From CAZAQK01 sp964535825 (lineage in GTDB: Bacteria > Pseudomonadota > Alphaproteobacteria > Rickettsiales > SXRF01): a stretch of DNA of 54,059 nucleotides. How positions within the stretch are numbered: position 1 is the first letter of the stretch; each line of letters begins with the position of its first letter. The notes beneath the pieces are model-generated. The model saw nothing but the letters and a program-made list of their open reading frames with translations, was not told where the DNA came from and did no database searches. The position numbers were made by a program, and so were the translations under genes. Positions 1 through 8,271 of this stretch are shown here, piece by piece. The stretch is from NCBI GenBank assembly GCA_964535825.1, contig CAZHUC010000010.1, forward strand, positions 1 to 54,059. Reading direction: 5' to 3'.

Positions 1-53
1 GCGAAGGTGGCCGTACCGTCGGCGCCGGCGTCGTAGCTAAGATCGTTGAGTAG
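1..53 (+). CDS. tuf: Elongation factor Tu, C-terminal end only (partial)
   Basis: Frame 3 reads REGGRTVGAGVVAKIVE and then a TAG stop at 51-53, which is the conserved C-terminus of bacterial EF-Tu (domain 3). The rest of the gene lies to the left of the window. EF-Tu delivers aminoacyl-tRNA to the ribosome. Its place 28 bases before rpsJ matches the str-S10 arrangement (rpsL-rpsG-fusA-tuf-rpsJ) common in Alphaproteobacteria. Confidence 0.9.
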   Translation, partial: EGGRTVGAGVVAKIVE

Positions 54-81
54 TTAGAAGGATTGGATGAAGGATTAAGTT

Positions 82-399
82 ATGCAAAACCAGAAAATCC
101 GCATTTGGCTTAAAGCGTTCGATCATCGCGTACTGGATACCAGCACCGCGGAGATCGTATCGACCGCCAAACGCACGGGCGCACAGGTGCGCGGGCCGAT
201 TCCTCTGCCTCGCCTTACTGAGCGTTTTACGGTGAACCGTTCGCCGCACGTTGACAAAAAGTCACGTGAGCAGTTCGAGATCCGTACGCACAAACGTGTG
301 ATCGACATACTTGATCCGACACCACAGACCGTTGACGCGCTGATGAAGCTCGACCTTGCGTCTGGTGTAGACATTAAAATCAAGGCGGAGGCTGCATAA
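82..399 (+). CDS. rpsJ: 30S ribosomal protein S10
   Basis: The 105-residue product has the usual S10 length and features, including IRIWLKAFDHRVLD near the N-terminus and the GPIPLPRLTERFTVNRSPH segment that forms the extended loop reaching into the 30S head. S10 also acts as NusE in transcription antitermination. It is the first gene of the S10 cluster, following tuf directly, and rplC starts one base after its stop, so co-transcription is likely. Confidence 0.98.
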   Translation: MQNQKIRIWLKAFDHRVLDTSTAEIVSTAKRTGAQVRGPIPLPRLTERFTVNRSPHVDKKSREQFEIRTHKRVIDILDPTPQTVDALMKLDLASGVDIKIKAEAA

Positions 400-400
400 T

Positions 401-1132
401 ATGCGTACCGGTCTTATTGCAAAAAAAGTGGGCATGACCAGCCTCTACACACCGGAAGGTGAAGTAAAGGCGGTAACCCTGCTGCAAATTGATAATTGTC
501 AGGTTGTAGCGAAGAAAACCAAGGAAAAAGACGGCTATGATGCTGTGCAGCTGGGTGCTGGTAGCGTTAAAGCTAAAAACACCACCAAAGCGATGCGCGG
601 TCACTTTGCGAAAGCAAAAGTAGAGCCTAAAGCAAAAGTGGTTGAGTTCCGCGTAGCGCCAAATGCGCTTATTGAAGCGGGTTCTGAACTGGTAGCTAGC
701 CATTTCGTACCTGGTCAGTATGTGGACGTGATCGGCGAAACCAAAGGTAAAGGCTTTGAAGGCGTTATGAAGCGCTGGAACTTTGCCGGTCTTGAAGCAA
801 CGCACGGTGTATCTGTATCTCACCGCTCACACGGTTCAACCGGTCAGCGCCAGGATCCAGGCCGTGTATTCAAAGGCAAGAAGATGGCCGGTCATCTTGG
901 TACTGAACGTGTGACCACGCAGAATCTCCAGATCGTATCTGTGGATGATGCCAATGGTTTCATCGCTGTAAGCGGCGCAGTTCCAGGTGCTGAGAACGGC
1001 TATGTACTTGTAAAAGATTCTGTGAAGAAAGGTTTGCACCCTAAAGCGCCTTTCCCTGCGGGTCTTCGTAAATCCGAAACACCAGCTGCTGCTGAAGAGC
1101 AACCAGCTGCTGAACAAACCAGTGAACAATAG
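401..1132 (+). CDS. rplC: 50S ribosomal protein L3
   Basis: This 243-residue protein begins MRTGLIAKKVGMTSLY, the typical L3 start. It carries the central loop region with SVSHRSHGSTGQRQDPGRVFKGKKMAGHLG, which approaches the peptidyl-transferase centre. The product is about 30 residues longer than the usual ~210 because of an acidic Ala/Glu-rich tail ending AAEQTSEQ. It lies one base after rpsJ and 7 bases before rplD. Confidence 0.98.
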   Translation: MRTGLIAKKVGMTSLYTPEGEVKAVTLLQIDNCQVVAKKTKEKDGYDAVQLGAGSVKAKNTTKAMRGHFAKAKVEPKAKVVEFRVAPNALIEAGSELVASHFVPGQYVDVIGETKGKGFEGVMKRWNFAGLEATHGVSVSHRSHGSTGQRQDPGRVFKGKKMAGHLGTERVTTQNLQIVSVDDANGFIAVSGAVPGAENGYVLVKDSVKKGLHPKAPFPAGLRKSETPAAAEEQPAAEQTSEQ

Positions 1133-1139
1133 GTGACCT

Positions 1140-1760
1140 ATGAAAGTTAAAGTGGTTACATTGGACAATAAAGACGCAGGCGAGATCACCCTTGCTAAGG
1201 AGATCTTCGGTCTTGAAGTCCGTATGGATATTCTACACCGTATGGTGGAATACCAGCGCGCCAAGAAACAAGCTGGCACGCATAAAACCAAAACGATCTC
1301 TGAGATCAGCGGTACGACCAAGAAGCCTTTCAAACAAAAAGGTACTGGTTCTGCCCGTCAGGGTTCACTCCGTTCGGCGCAGATGCGTGGCGGTTCTACG
1401 ATCTTTGGTCCGGTTGTTCGCAGCCATGCAGTTGAACTGCCAAAGAAAGTACGCAAGCTCGCTATGAAGCATGCACTTTCTGCCAAGAAGAAAGAAGGCA
1501 CGCTCTTTGTTATTGAAAATGACAAAGTAAAAGCGGCAAAGACCAAAGCTATCGCAGCATCATTCAAAAAGAATGGTTGGGATGCTCCACTGATCATCGG
1601 TGGTGAAAAGCTGGATGAGTCTTTTGCGAAAGCTGCCCGCAACATTAAACATGTGGATGTATTGAGCCAAGCTGGCGTGAATGTCTATGACATTCTCCGT
1701 CACAAACAGCTGGTGCTCACGAAGGATGCTGTGAAGCACCTGGAAGAGAGGCTTAAATGA
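1140..1760 (+). CDS. rplD: 50S ribosomal protein L4
   Basis: The 206-residue protein has the L4 core, including KPFKQKGTGSARQGSLRSAQ and GGSTIFGP, the part that lines the exit-tunnel constriction. In Escherichia coli L4 also represses its own S10 operon; whether that occurs here cannot be seen. The stop overlaps the rplW start by four bases, suggesting translational coupling. Confidence 0.98.
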   Translation: MKVKVVTLDNKDAGEITLAKEIFGLEVRMDILHRMVEYQRAKKQAGTHKTKTISEISGTTKKPFKQKGTGSARQGSLRSAQMRGGSTIFGPVVRSHAVELPKKVRKLAMKHALSAKKKEGTLFVIENDKVKAAKTKAIAASFKKNGWDAPLIIGGEKLDESFAKAARNIKHVDVLSQAGVNVYDILRHKQLVLTKDAVKHLEERLK

Positions 1761-2086
1761 AAAAGGCAACTAAGAAAGTAGCTAGCGCAGAAGCACGTCA
1801 GTATCACTACGACGTATTGCTTTCTCCGGTGATCACCGAGAAATCAACCGCTGCATCTGAACATGGCAAGTTCGTGTTCAACGTGCGTCAGGATGCTGGC
1901 AAGGAAGAGATCCGTTCCGCAGTGGAAGCACTCTTCAAAGTAAAAGTAACCAAGGTGAACACGCTGAACCGTTTGGGTAAGAACAAGCGTTTCAAGAACA
2001 CCATGGGCAAACAGAGTGATATGAAAAAAGCAGTCGTAACATTGGCTGAAGGCCAGTCTATCGACTTACAAAGTGGAGTGAAATAA
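1757..2086 (+). CDS. rplW: 50S ribosomal protein L23
   Basis: The 109-residue product contains YDVLLSPVITEKST, the conserved L23 signature, and the GKNKRFKNTMGK tail region. L23 sits at the tunnel exit and docks trigger factor and SRP. A Lys-rich N-terminal lead of about 15 residues comes before the conserved domain. The gene overlaps rplD by four bases, and rplB follows one base later. Confidence 0.98.
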   Translation: MKKATKKVASAEARQYHYDVLLSPVITEKSTAASEHGKFVFNVRQDAGKEEIRSAVEALFKVKVTKVNTLNRLGKNKRFKNTMGKQSDMKKAVVTLAEGQSIDLQSGVK

Positions 2087-2087
2087 C

Positions 2088-2915
2088 ATGGCACTCAAGA
2101 GTTTTAAACCAACCACTCCAGCTCAGCGTCAGCTTGTTATCGTTGACCGTTCTGAACTTTGGAAAGGCAAGCCAGTTAAGCAGCTGACTGAAGGAAAGAC
2201 CAAGACCGGTGGTCGTAACCACCATGGTCGCCTCACGGCATTCCGCGTTGGCGGTGGTCACAAAAAGAAACTGCGCGTGATCGATTTCAAGCGCGATAAG
2301 TTCGACGTGCCTGCAACAGTTGAGCGTCTGGAATATGATCCAAACCGCTCTGCGTTCATCGCGCTCATCAAATACAGCGATGGTGAAGTGTCTTATATCC
2401 TTGCTCCTCAGCGTCTCGCTGTAGGTGACACGGTTATCGCGTCTGACAAAGCGGACATTAAACCTGGCAACACCATGCACCTGAAGAGCATCCCTGTTGG
2501 TACTATCATCCACAACGTGGAAATGAAAGTAGGCAAGGGTGGTCAGCTTGCTCGTTCTGCTGGCACATATGTGCAGCTCGTGGGTAAAGACGGTGGCTTT
2601 GCACAGATCAAATTGCGCTCTGGGGAGCTTCGCATGGTACTCGACACCTGCCTTGCTACCATCGGCGCTGTGTCTAACCCTGATCACCAGAACCGCGTGA
2701 TCGGTAAGGCTGGTCGTAGCCGTTGGCTCGGTATCCGTCCTTGCGTTCGCGGTGTGGCGATGAACCCAGTAGACCATCCACATGGTGGTGGTGAAGGTCG
2801 TACCTCTGGAGGTCGTCATCCGGTGACACCTTGGGGTAAAGGCACAAAAGGTAACAAGACCCGTTCTCGTAAGAAGAAGAACAAACTCATCATCAAGAAC
2901 AGGCATGGTAAGTAG
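2088..2915 (+). CDS. rplB: 50S ribosomal protein L2
   Basis: At 275 residues this is full-length L2. It contains the GRNHHGRLTAFRVGGGHKK segment and the C-terminal GVAMNPVDHPHGGGEGRTSG motif, whose histidine lies close to the peptidyl-transferase centre. The tail is strongly basic (RSRKKKNKLIIKNRHGK). It lies between rplW and rpsS with gaps under 10 bases. Confidence 0.98.
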   Translation: MALKSFKPTTPAQRQLVIVDRSELWKGKPVKQLTEGKTKTGGRNHHGRLTAFRVGGGHKKKLRVIDFKRDKFDVPATVERLEYDPNRSAFIALIKYSDGEVSYILAPQRLAVGDTVIASDKADIKPGNTMHLKSIPVGTIIHNVEMKVGKGGQLARSAGTYVQLVGKDGGFAQIKLRSGELRMVLDTCLATIGAVSNPDHQNRVIGKAGRSRWLGIRPCVRGVAMNPVDHPHGGGEGRTSGGRHPVTPWGKGTKGNKTRSRKKKNKLIIKNRHGK

Positions 2916-2923
2916 GAGTATTT

Positions 2924-3214
2924 ATGGCAAGAGCAGTTTGGAAAGGCCCGTTCGTTGATGGTTACCTGCTTAAAAAAGCAGAGACCGCCCGCGCATCCGG
3001 CAAAAACATGATCATCAAAACATGGTCGCGTCGTTCCACCATCATTCCACAATTCGTTGGTCTGACCTTTGGTGTGTACAATGGGAAGAAATTCATCCCT
3101 GTTGCAGTGAACGAGGATATGATCGGTCATAAATTCGGTGAATTTTCCCCAACCCGTACTTTCAACGGCCACACGGCAGTTAAGAAAGACGCAGCACCGG
3201 CGAAAAAGGACTAA
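2924..3214 (+). CDS. rpsS: 30S ribosomal protein S19
   Basis: The 96-residue product starts MARAVWKGPFVDGYLLKKAE and has KTWSRRSTIIPQFVGLTFGV and KFGEFSPTRTFNGH, all classic S19 elements of the 30S head. A short Lys/Ala tail (KKDAAPAKKD) follows the conserved end. rplV begins three bases after the stop. Confidence 0.98.
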   Translation: MARAVWKGPFVDGYLLKKAETARASGKNMIIKTWSRRSTIIPQFVGLTFGVYNGKKFIPVAVNEDMIGHKFGEFSPTRTFNGHTAVKKDAAPAKKD

Positions 3215-3217
3215 CCC

Positions 3218-3670
3218 ATGGCAAAAAAATCAGCACAGCGCGCCCTTGAGGCAGTGGAAGCAAAAGCGGTTATCAACCGTCTTCGCATTAGCCCGCGCAA
3301 ACTTAACCTGGTTGCCGGCATGATCCGCGGTATGAACGTGGGCGATGCTATCACCCAGCTGCAGTTCTCTGGCAAACGCATCGCGAATGATGTTCGTAAA
3401 GCGCTCCAGTCAGCTGTGGCTAACGCAGAAAACAACCACAACCTCAACGTAGATTCGCTGTATGTGAAAGAAGCGTATGTAGGTAAGAACCTGGTGATGA
3501 AGCGTTTCCACACACGTGGTCGTGGTAAGAGCGCAGGGATCAAAAAGCCATTCGCTAACCTTACCCTCGTGGTTCGTGAGCGCGGTGAAGAGCCAGCCAA
3601 GGTAGTAAAGTCAGAGAAAAAAGCGGCTAAGAAGCCTGCGAAAAAGTCTGCCAAAAAGGAGTCTGAATAA
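3218..3670 (+). CDS. rplV: 50S ribosomal protein L22 with Lys-rich tail
   Basis: This 150-residue protein has the L22 core (INRLRISPRKLNLVAGMIRG at the start and KRFHTRGRGKSAGIKKPF in the beta-hairpin that reaches into the exit tunnel). After about residue 120 it adds a Lys/Ala/Ser-rich tail that is not part of the conserved fold, making it longer than the usual ~110-125. The stop overlaps the rpsC start. Confidence 0.97.
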   Translation: MAKKSAQRALEAVEAKAVINRLRISPRKLNLVAGMIRGMNVGDAITQLQFSGKRIANDVRKALQSAVANAENNHNLNVDSLYVKEAYVGKNLVMKRFHTRGRGKSAGIKKPFANLTLVVRERGEEPAKVVKSEKKAAKKPAKKSAKKESE

Positions 3671-4371
3671 TGGGTCAGAAGGTAAACGCCATAGGCCTGC
3701 GCGTAGGCATTAACAAGACGTGGGATTCACGTTGGTTTGCTGGTAACGACTATGCAGACAAGTTGCATGAAGACTTCAAGATCACGAAGTATCTGAAAAA
3801 GCAGCTGGATGCAGCAGGCGTAAGCAAGATCATCATCGAACGTCCAAGCAAAAAAGCGCACATCACCATCCACACGGCTCGTCCGGGTGTAGTGATCGGC
3901 AAAAAAGGTGCTGACATCGATAAGATCAAAAAAGACATCGCGAAATTCACCAGTGACGAAGTACATGTGAATATCGTGCCTGTGGCTAAACCAGAACTGG
4001 ACGCTACTCTGATCGCAGAGTCTATCGCCCAGCAGTTGGAAAAACGCGTTGCGTTCCGTCGTGCGATGAAACGTGCGGTACAATCCTGCCTCCGTCTGGG
4101 TGGCCAGGGTATCCGTATCAACGTTTCTGGTCGTCTTGGTGGCGCAGAGATCGCGCGTATGGAGTGGTATCGTGAAGGCCGTGTGCCTTTGCATACACTG
4201 CGTGCGGATGTGGATTACGGCACAGCTCGTGCTGAAACAGCATACGGTACGATCGGTGTAAAAGTATGGGTATTTAAAGGTGAGATCGTTGGCAAGGAAA
4301 AGAAGATCATTGCCGATGTTATTGCGCCAGTAGTACCGAATGAAGAACCGTCTGAGGACAAAAGCGAGTAA
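3670..4371 (+). CDS. rpsC: 30S ribosomal protein S3
   Basis: The 233-residue protein begins MGQKVNAIGLRVGINKTWDS and has a KH domain (VVIGKKGADIDKIKKDI, roughly residues 75-91) and the C-terminal S3 domain with GRLGGAEIARMEWYREGRVP. S3 lines the mRNA entry channel with S4 and S5. A short acidic tail (NEEPSEDKSE) ends the protein. It shares one base with the rplV stop. Confidence 0.98.
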   Translation: MGQKVNAIGLRVGINKTWDSRWFAGNDYADKLHEDFKITKYLKKQLDAAGVSKIIIERPSKKAHITIHTARPGVVIGKKGADIDKIKKDIAKFTSDEVHVNIVPVAKPELDATLIAESIAQQLEKRVAFRRAMKRAVQSCLRLGGQGIRINVSGRLGGAEIARMEWYREGRVPLHTLRADVDYGTARAETAYGTIGVKVWVFKGEIVGKEKKIIADVIAPVVPNEEPSEDKSE

Positions 4372-4376
4372 TTATT

Positions 4377-4802
4377 ATGTTGAGCCCTAAAAAAACAAAG
4401 TACCGCAAACAGCATAAAGGACGCATCCGTGGCAATGCCAAGGGTGGCAGCCAGCTGAATTTCGGTCAGTACGGCCTGAAAGCCATGCAGCCTGAACGCA
4501 TCACTGCGCGTCAGATCGAAGCAGCGCGTCGTGCCGTTTCCCGTCACATGAAGCGTCTTGGCCGCTTATGGATTCGCGTGTTCCCGGATGTGCCGGTAAC
4601 CCGTAAACCTGCAGAAGTACGCATGGGCTCTGGTAAGGGTTCTGTAGAATTCTGGGCAGCTCGCGTAGAACCAGGTCGTATCTTGTTCGAGATCGACGGT
4701 GTGTCTGAGCAGGTTGCTCGTGAAGCATTCGATCGCGCATCTGCAAAACTGCCGATCAAAACTAAATTTGTTGCCCGTGTGGAAGAAGGAGATCACGCAT
4801 GA
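4377..4802 (+). CDS. rplP: 50S ribosomal protein L16
   Basis: The 141-residue product starts MLSPKKTKYRKQHKGR and contains GSQLNFGQYGLKA and RMGSGKGSVEFWAARVEPG, diagnostic of L16, which contacts A-site tRNA and helps shape the peptidyl-transferase centre. Length is normal. It overlaps the rpmC start by four bases (ATGA), typical of translational coupling. Confidence 0.98.
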   Translation: MLSPKKTKYRKQHKGRIRGNAKGGSQLNFGQYGLKAMQPERITARQIEAARRAVSRHMKRLGRLWIRVFPDVPVTRKPAEVRMGSGKGSVEFWAARVEPGRILFEIDGVSEQVAREAFDRASAKLPIKTKFVARVEEGDHA

Positions 4803-5074
4803 AAACCGCTGAGCTTCGTGCAAAAAGCAAAGAAGAGCTGAAAGAGCTTGTGCTGTCTTTGAAGAAAGAACAGTTCAACCTGCGTTTCCAGGTGGCAACC
4901 GGTGCTTTGGAAAACATGTCACGTTTCAAGGACGTGCGTCGTACCATCGCTCGTGCAAAAACACTGATCAGTGAGCCGGAAGGCGCGGTGAAAGCTGCCC
5001 CTAAGGCTAAAACAGCAAAAAAAGCAGCCGCTCCTAAGAAGGCAGCCGCTAAGAAAACGAAGGCGAAGGAGTAA
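4799..5074 (+). CDS. rpmC: 50S ribosomal protein L29 with Ala/Lys tail
   Basis: Residues 1-63 form the two-helix L29 fold (MKTAELRAKSKEELKELV and KDVRRTIARAKTLI). The protein then runs on for about 28 residues of almost pure Ala, Lys and Pro, giving 91 residues against the usual 60-70. L29 is near the tunnel exit beside L23. The tail may be a lineage-specific rRNA-binding extension. rpsQ follows two bases later. Confidence 0.96.
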   Translation: MKTAELRAKSKEELKELVLSLKKEQFNLRFQVATGALENMSRFKDVRRTIARAKTLISEPEGAVKAAPKAKTAKKAAAPKKAAAKKTKAKE

Positions 5075-5076
5075 TT

Positions 5077-5307
5077 ATGCCTAAGCGTGTATTGCAAGGT
5101 GTCGTGGTAAGCGACAAAACTGAGAAGACGGTCATCGTAAGCGTTGAACGCCGTATGTCTCACCCTGTTTATAAGAAAACCATTCGCCGTTCTAAGAAAT
5201 ATGCGGCTCATGACGAACAGAAGAAATTCAAGACCGGTGATGTGGTGCAGATCATTGAATCCGCTCCAATCTCCAAAACCAAGCGCTGGCGCGTGGTGTA
5301 CGAGTAA
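5077..5307 (+). CDS. rpsQ: 30S ribosomal protein S17
   Basis: The 76-residue product reads MPKRVLQGVVVSDKTEKTV at the start and has HPVYKKTIRRSKKYAAHDE, standard for the OB-fold protein S17, which binds 16S rRNA helices 7 and 11. Length is normal. It follows rpmC by two bases and precedes rplN by 31 bases. Confidence 0.98.
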   Translation: MPKRVLQGVVVSDKTEKTVIVSVERRMSHPVYKKTIRRSKKYAAHDEQKKFKTGDVVQIIESAPISKTKRWRVVYE

Positions 5308-5338
5308 ACTGGACATCAGGCATTAAGGAAGAAATAGT

Positions 5339-5707
5339 ATGATACAGCAGCAGAGTAACTTAGAAGTAGCCGACAATTCCGGTGCGCGCCGTGTGATGTG
5401 CATTAAGGTATTGGGCGGTTCAAAGCGTAAAACCGCAAGTGTCGGCGACGTGATCGTAGTTTCCATTAAAGAAGCTATTCCACGTGGCAAGGTGAAAAAA
5501 GGTGAAGTGCACCGTGCAGTAATTGTGCGCACCCGCCGTGATATTCACCGCGCTGATGGCAGCACCATCCGTTTCGATAAGAACGCGGCTGTACTCATCA
5601 ACAAGCAGAACGAGCCCATCGGCACTCGTATCTTCGGCCCTGTGACCCGCGAACTCCGCGCGAAACAGTTCATGAAGATCGTAAGCCTTGCGCCAGAAGT
5701 ATTGTAG
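5339..5707 (+). CDS. rplN: 50S ribosomal protein L14
   Basis: The 122-residue protein has exactly the usual L14 length. It starts MIQQQSNLEVADNSGARRVM and ends with FGPVTRELR...KIVSLAPEVL. L14 forms an intersubunit bridge and binds the silencing factor RsfS. A purine-rich AAGGAAGAA just upstream serves as ribosome binding site. Confidence 0.98.
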   Translation: MIQQQSNLEVADNSGARRVMCIKVLGGSKRKTASVGDVIVVSIKEAIPRGKVKKGEVHRAVIVRTRRDIHRADGSTIRFDKNAAVLINKQNEPIGTRIFGPVTRELRAKQFMKIVSLAPEVL

Positions 5708-5719
5708 GAAGAAAAGGTT

Positions 5720-6043
5720 ATGGCTAACAAATTCAAAGTAAAAAAAGGTGATGAAGTGATCGTTATCGCCGGTAAGGATAAGGGCAAAAAAGGCACTATC
5801 CTGAAAGTGATCACCGATGACCGTCGCGTTATCGTAAGTGGCGTGAACAAAGTGAAACGCCATACCAAGCCTTCACGCACGGGTGCTGGTGGCATTGTAG
5901 AAAAGGAAGCGTCTCTGCACGTGTCTAACGTGATGCTGGTTGACCAGAAGACCGGTAAGGGTACACGCGTAGGTTATAAGCGTCTGGAAGATGGAACGAA
6001 AGCTCGCGTAGCTAAGCGTTCAGGAGAAGTGATCAATGGCTAA
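5720..6043 (+). CDS. rplX: 50S ribosomal protein L24
   Basis: This 107-residue protein has the KOW motif near the N-terminus (KKGDEVIVIAGKDKGKKG) and KRHTKPSRTGAGGIVEKEA, both typical of L24, an assembly initiator for the large subunit. Its 3' end overlaps the rplE start by eight bases. Confidence 0.98.
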   Translation: MANKFKVKKGDEVIVIAGKDKGKKGTILKVITDDRRVIVSGVNKVKRHTKPSRTGAGGIVEKEASLHVSNVMLVDQKTGKGTRVGYKRLEDGTKARVAKRSGEVING

Positions 6044-6614
6044 AAGTTCAGCAGCAAAAAAAGATTCTGCTTATACACCACGCCTTCAGGCCGTGTATGA
6101 GAAAGAAGTTAAGCAGAGCATGCAGAAGCAGTTCAACTACAAGAACCCTATGCAGGTGCCTAAGCTTGACAAGATCGTGATCAACATGGGTGTTGGTGAA
6201 GTTGTCAACGACAGCAAGACCATCAACCACGCTGTATCAGATCTGTCACTTATCTCTGGTCGTAAGCCACTCGTTACACGCTCTAAGAAAGCTATCGCTG
6301 GTTTCAAACTGCGCGAGAACCTGCCTCTGGGCTGTAAAGTAACGCTGCGCAAACAGGCAATGTATGAGTTCCTAGACAGGCTCATCAACACTGCTCTGCC
6401 GCGCGTGCGTGACTTCCGTGGCGTAAATCCTAAGAGCTTCGATGGCCGCGGTAACTACGCACTGGGCTTGAAAGAGCAGATCGTGTTCCCTGAGATCAAC
6501 TACGATAAGATCGATCAGGTTCGCGGTATGGACATCATCATCGTTACCACCGCAAAGACCGACGAAGAAGCAAAAGCGCTTCTGGCCGGTTTCGCGATGC
6601 CGTTTATTAAATAG
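6036..6614 (+). CDS. rplE: 50S ribosomal protein L5
   Basis: The 192-residue product contains the L5 signatures KLDKIVINMGVGE, GRKPLVTRSKKAIAGFKLRE and GLKEQIVFPEINYDKID. L5 binds 5S rRNA and contacts the P-site tRNA. An N-terminal lead of about 15 residues precedes the conserved part. The start overlaps rplX by eight bases; a GGAGAAG ribosome binding site lies inside rplX. Confidence 0.98.
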   Translation: MAKSSAAKKDSAYTPRLQAVYEKEVKQSMQKQFNYKNPMQVPKLDKIVINMGVGEVVNDSKTINHAVSDLSLISGRKPLVTRSKKAIAGFKLRENLPLGCKVTLRKQAMYEFLDRLINTALPRVRDFRGVNPKSFDGRGNYALGLKEQIVFPEINYDKIDQVRGMDIIIVTTAKTDEEAKALLAGFAMPFIK

Positions 6615-6623
6615 GGGTAGAAC

Positions 6624-6929
6624 ATGGCAAAATTGAGTTCAATCAATAAAAATAACCGCCGCAAGAAAATGATCCAGCGTGATGCTGCTAAACGTGCAGC
6701 ACTCAAAGCGATCATCATGAACCGCGAACTGCCGATCGAAGAGCGCATGGATGCGCAGTTCAAACTGTCTTCCCTGCCACGCAATGGTTCTAAAGTGCGT
6801 CACCGCAACCGCTGTGAACTCACTGGCCGTGCCCGTGGTACTTATCGTAAATTCAAACTTTCGCGCATCAAACTGCGTGAACTTGGTTCGTTCGGCCGTA
6901 TCCCAGGCCTGACGAAAGCCAGCTGGTAA
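6624..6929 (+). CDS. rpsN: 30S ribosomal protein S14, zinc-free form
   Basis: The 101-residue protein is the long form of S14. It has RNRCELTGRARGTYRKFKLS and ends GRIPGLTKASW. It lacks the CxxC pairs of the short zinc-binding form, so it should not depend on zinc. S14 is part of the 30S head. rpsH starts 12 bases after its stop, behind a strong AAGGAGG. Confidence 0.98.
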   Translation: MAKLSSINKNNRRKKMIQRDAAKRAALKAIIMNRELPIEERMDAQFKLSSLPRNGSKVRHRNRCELTGRARGTYRKFKLSRIKLRELGSFGRIPGLTKASW

Positions 6930-6941
6930 GGAGGCTAGCCC

Positions 6942-7337
6942 ATGTCAATGAATTACCGTCTTGCTGATATGCTGACCCAGATCCGTAATGCTCAGTCTGC
7001 GCGTTTGTCTAAAGTGCGCATTCAGGCATCAAAGTTTCTCGGTAGCGTACTGGAAGTGCTTGTAAATGAAGGCTATATCGATGGTTACAGCCGCGTTGAA
7101 GAAGAAGGCAAAGCATTCTTCGATATCACGCTGCGTTATAGCGAAGGTGAACGGGTTATCCGCGAGATCAACTGTATCTCTAAACCTGGCCGCCGCGTAT
7201 ATTGCGAAATTTCTAAGCTGCCAAAATATTACAATGGTCTGGGTATCGCCATTCTCTCCACTTCAAAAGGTGTGATGTCTGATTTCGACGCGCGCAAGGC
7301 GAATGTGGGTGGCGAAGTGCTCTGCTCAGTATTCTAA
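6942..7337 (+). CDS. rpsH: 30S ribosomal protein S8
   Basis: The 131-residue product begins MSMNYRLADMLTQIRNAQ and ends with STSKGVMSDFDARKANVGGE and LCSVF. The S8 family normally has the STSxG motif followed by a KA..GGE segment, both present. S8 nucleates the 30S platform and in Escherichia coli represses the spc operon. A consensus TAAGGAGG precedes it. Confidence 0.98.
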   Translation: MSMNYRLADMLTQIRNAQSARLSKVRIQASKFLGSVLEVLVNEGYIDGYSRVEEEGKAFFDITLRYSEGERVIREINCISKPGRRVYCEISKLPKYYNGLGIAILSTSKGVMSDFDARKANVGGEVLCSVF

Positions 7338-7355
7338 GGATAAGGAACGAAACGT

Positions 7356-7889
7356 ATGTCACGTGTTGGTAAATCGCCAGTAGTTATCCCTTCCGGGGTT
7401 ACGGTTACGCTTAGTGGCCGTGATGTTGCGGTAAAGGGTAGCAAAGGCGAACTCAAATTTGCACTCTCTCCGGAAGTGCAGATGGAAATTAAAGATGGCA
7501 AGGCATGGCTTAAGCCGCTGAGCCAGAGCAAACAGGCACGTTCCCTGTGGGGTCTGTCACGTCGTCACGTGGGCAACATGGTGAAGGGCGTTTCTGAAGG
7601 CTTTACTGTAAAGCTTGAGATTCAGGGCGTAGGTTTCCGCGCCTCTGCTGATAAGAATTTTCTCAGCATCTCTCTGGGCTTCTCTCACGAGATCAAGTAC
7701 GCGATCCCGGCTGGTATCACCATCACGGTTGATAAACAGACCAGCATCAGCATCTCAGGCTTCGATAAACGCCTGGTTGGTCAGGTAGCTTCTGAGATTC
7801 GCGAACTTCGCAAACCTGAACCATACAAAGGTAAGGGCGTGCGCTATGAAGGCGAATATGTAAGACAGAAAGAAGGAAAGAAGAAGTAA
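7356..7889 (+). CDS. rplF: 50S ribosomal protein L6
   Basis: This 177-residue protein has the usual L6 length, with MSRVGKSPVVIPSGVTVT at the start and the C-terminal RKPEPYKGKGVRYEGEYVR motif. Its two related alpha/beta domains bind 23S rRNA near the sarcin-ricin loop. rplR begins one base after its stop. Confidence 0.98.
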   Translation: MSRVGKSPVVIPSGVTVTLSGRDVAVKGSKGELKFALSPEVQMEIKDGKAWLKPLSQSKQARSLWGLSRRHVGNMVKGVSEGFTVKLEIQGVGFRASADKNFLSISLGFSHEIKYAIPAGITITVDKQTSISISGFDKRLVGQVASEIRELRKPEPYKGKGVRYEGEYVRQKEGKKK

Positions 7890-7890
7890 T

Positions 7891-8256
7891 ATGAGTCAGG
7901 CTGTAAAATCAAAAGCACTCTTTGGCCGTCGTCAGCAGCGGGTACGCACCGCACTGAAGAAGCATGGCCGTGTGCGTCTTTCTGTATTCCGTTCAGGCAA
8001 ACACATCTACGCTCAGCTTATCGATGATAAGCAGGGTAAGACACTCGCTGCTGCATCTTCCCTCGATAAGGAAGTAAAAGGCAAAGCAAAATCTACCTCT
8101 ACGGTGGATGCTGCTAAAGCTGTTGGCGAACTCATCGCTAAAAAAGCTAAAGACGCCAAGGTGAAGGAAGTAGTGTTTGACCGTGGTGGTTATTTATTCC
8201 ATGGCCGTGTGAAAGCACTGGCTGATGCAGCCCGCGAAGGCGGATTATCATTCTAA
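7891..8256 (+). CDS. rplR: 50S ribosomal protein L18
   Basis: The 121-residue product shows L18 features: a basic N-terminus, RLSVFRSGKHIYAQLIDD, and FDRGGYLFHGRVKALADAAREGGL at the C-terminus. L18 binds 5S rRNA together with L5. Length is normal. It lies one base after rplF and 15 bases before the rpsE ATG. Confidence 0.98.
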   Translation: MSQAVKSKALFGRRQQRVRTALKKHGRVRLSVFRSGKHIYAQLIDDKQGKTLAAASSLDKEVKGKAKSTSTVDAAKAVGELIAKKAKDAKVKEVVFDRGGYLFHGRVKALADAAREGGLSF

Positions 8257-8271
8257 GGATTGGACAAAGAT

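Noticed and set aside
2058..2906. Long minus-strand ORF of 282 codons opposite rplB
   Set aside because: It lies fully opposite a certain ribosomal protein gene and its translation has no family features; it is a shadow of biased codon use.
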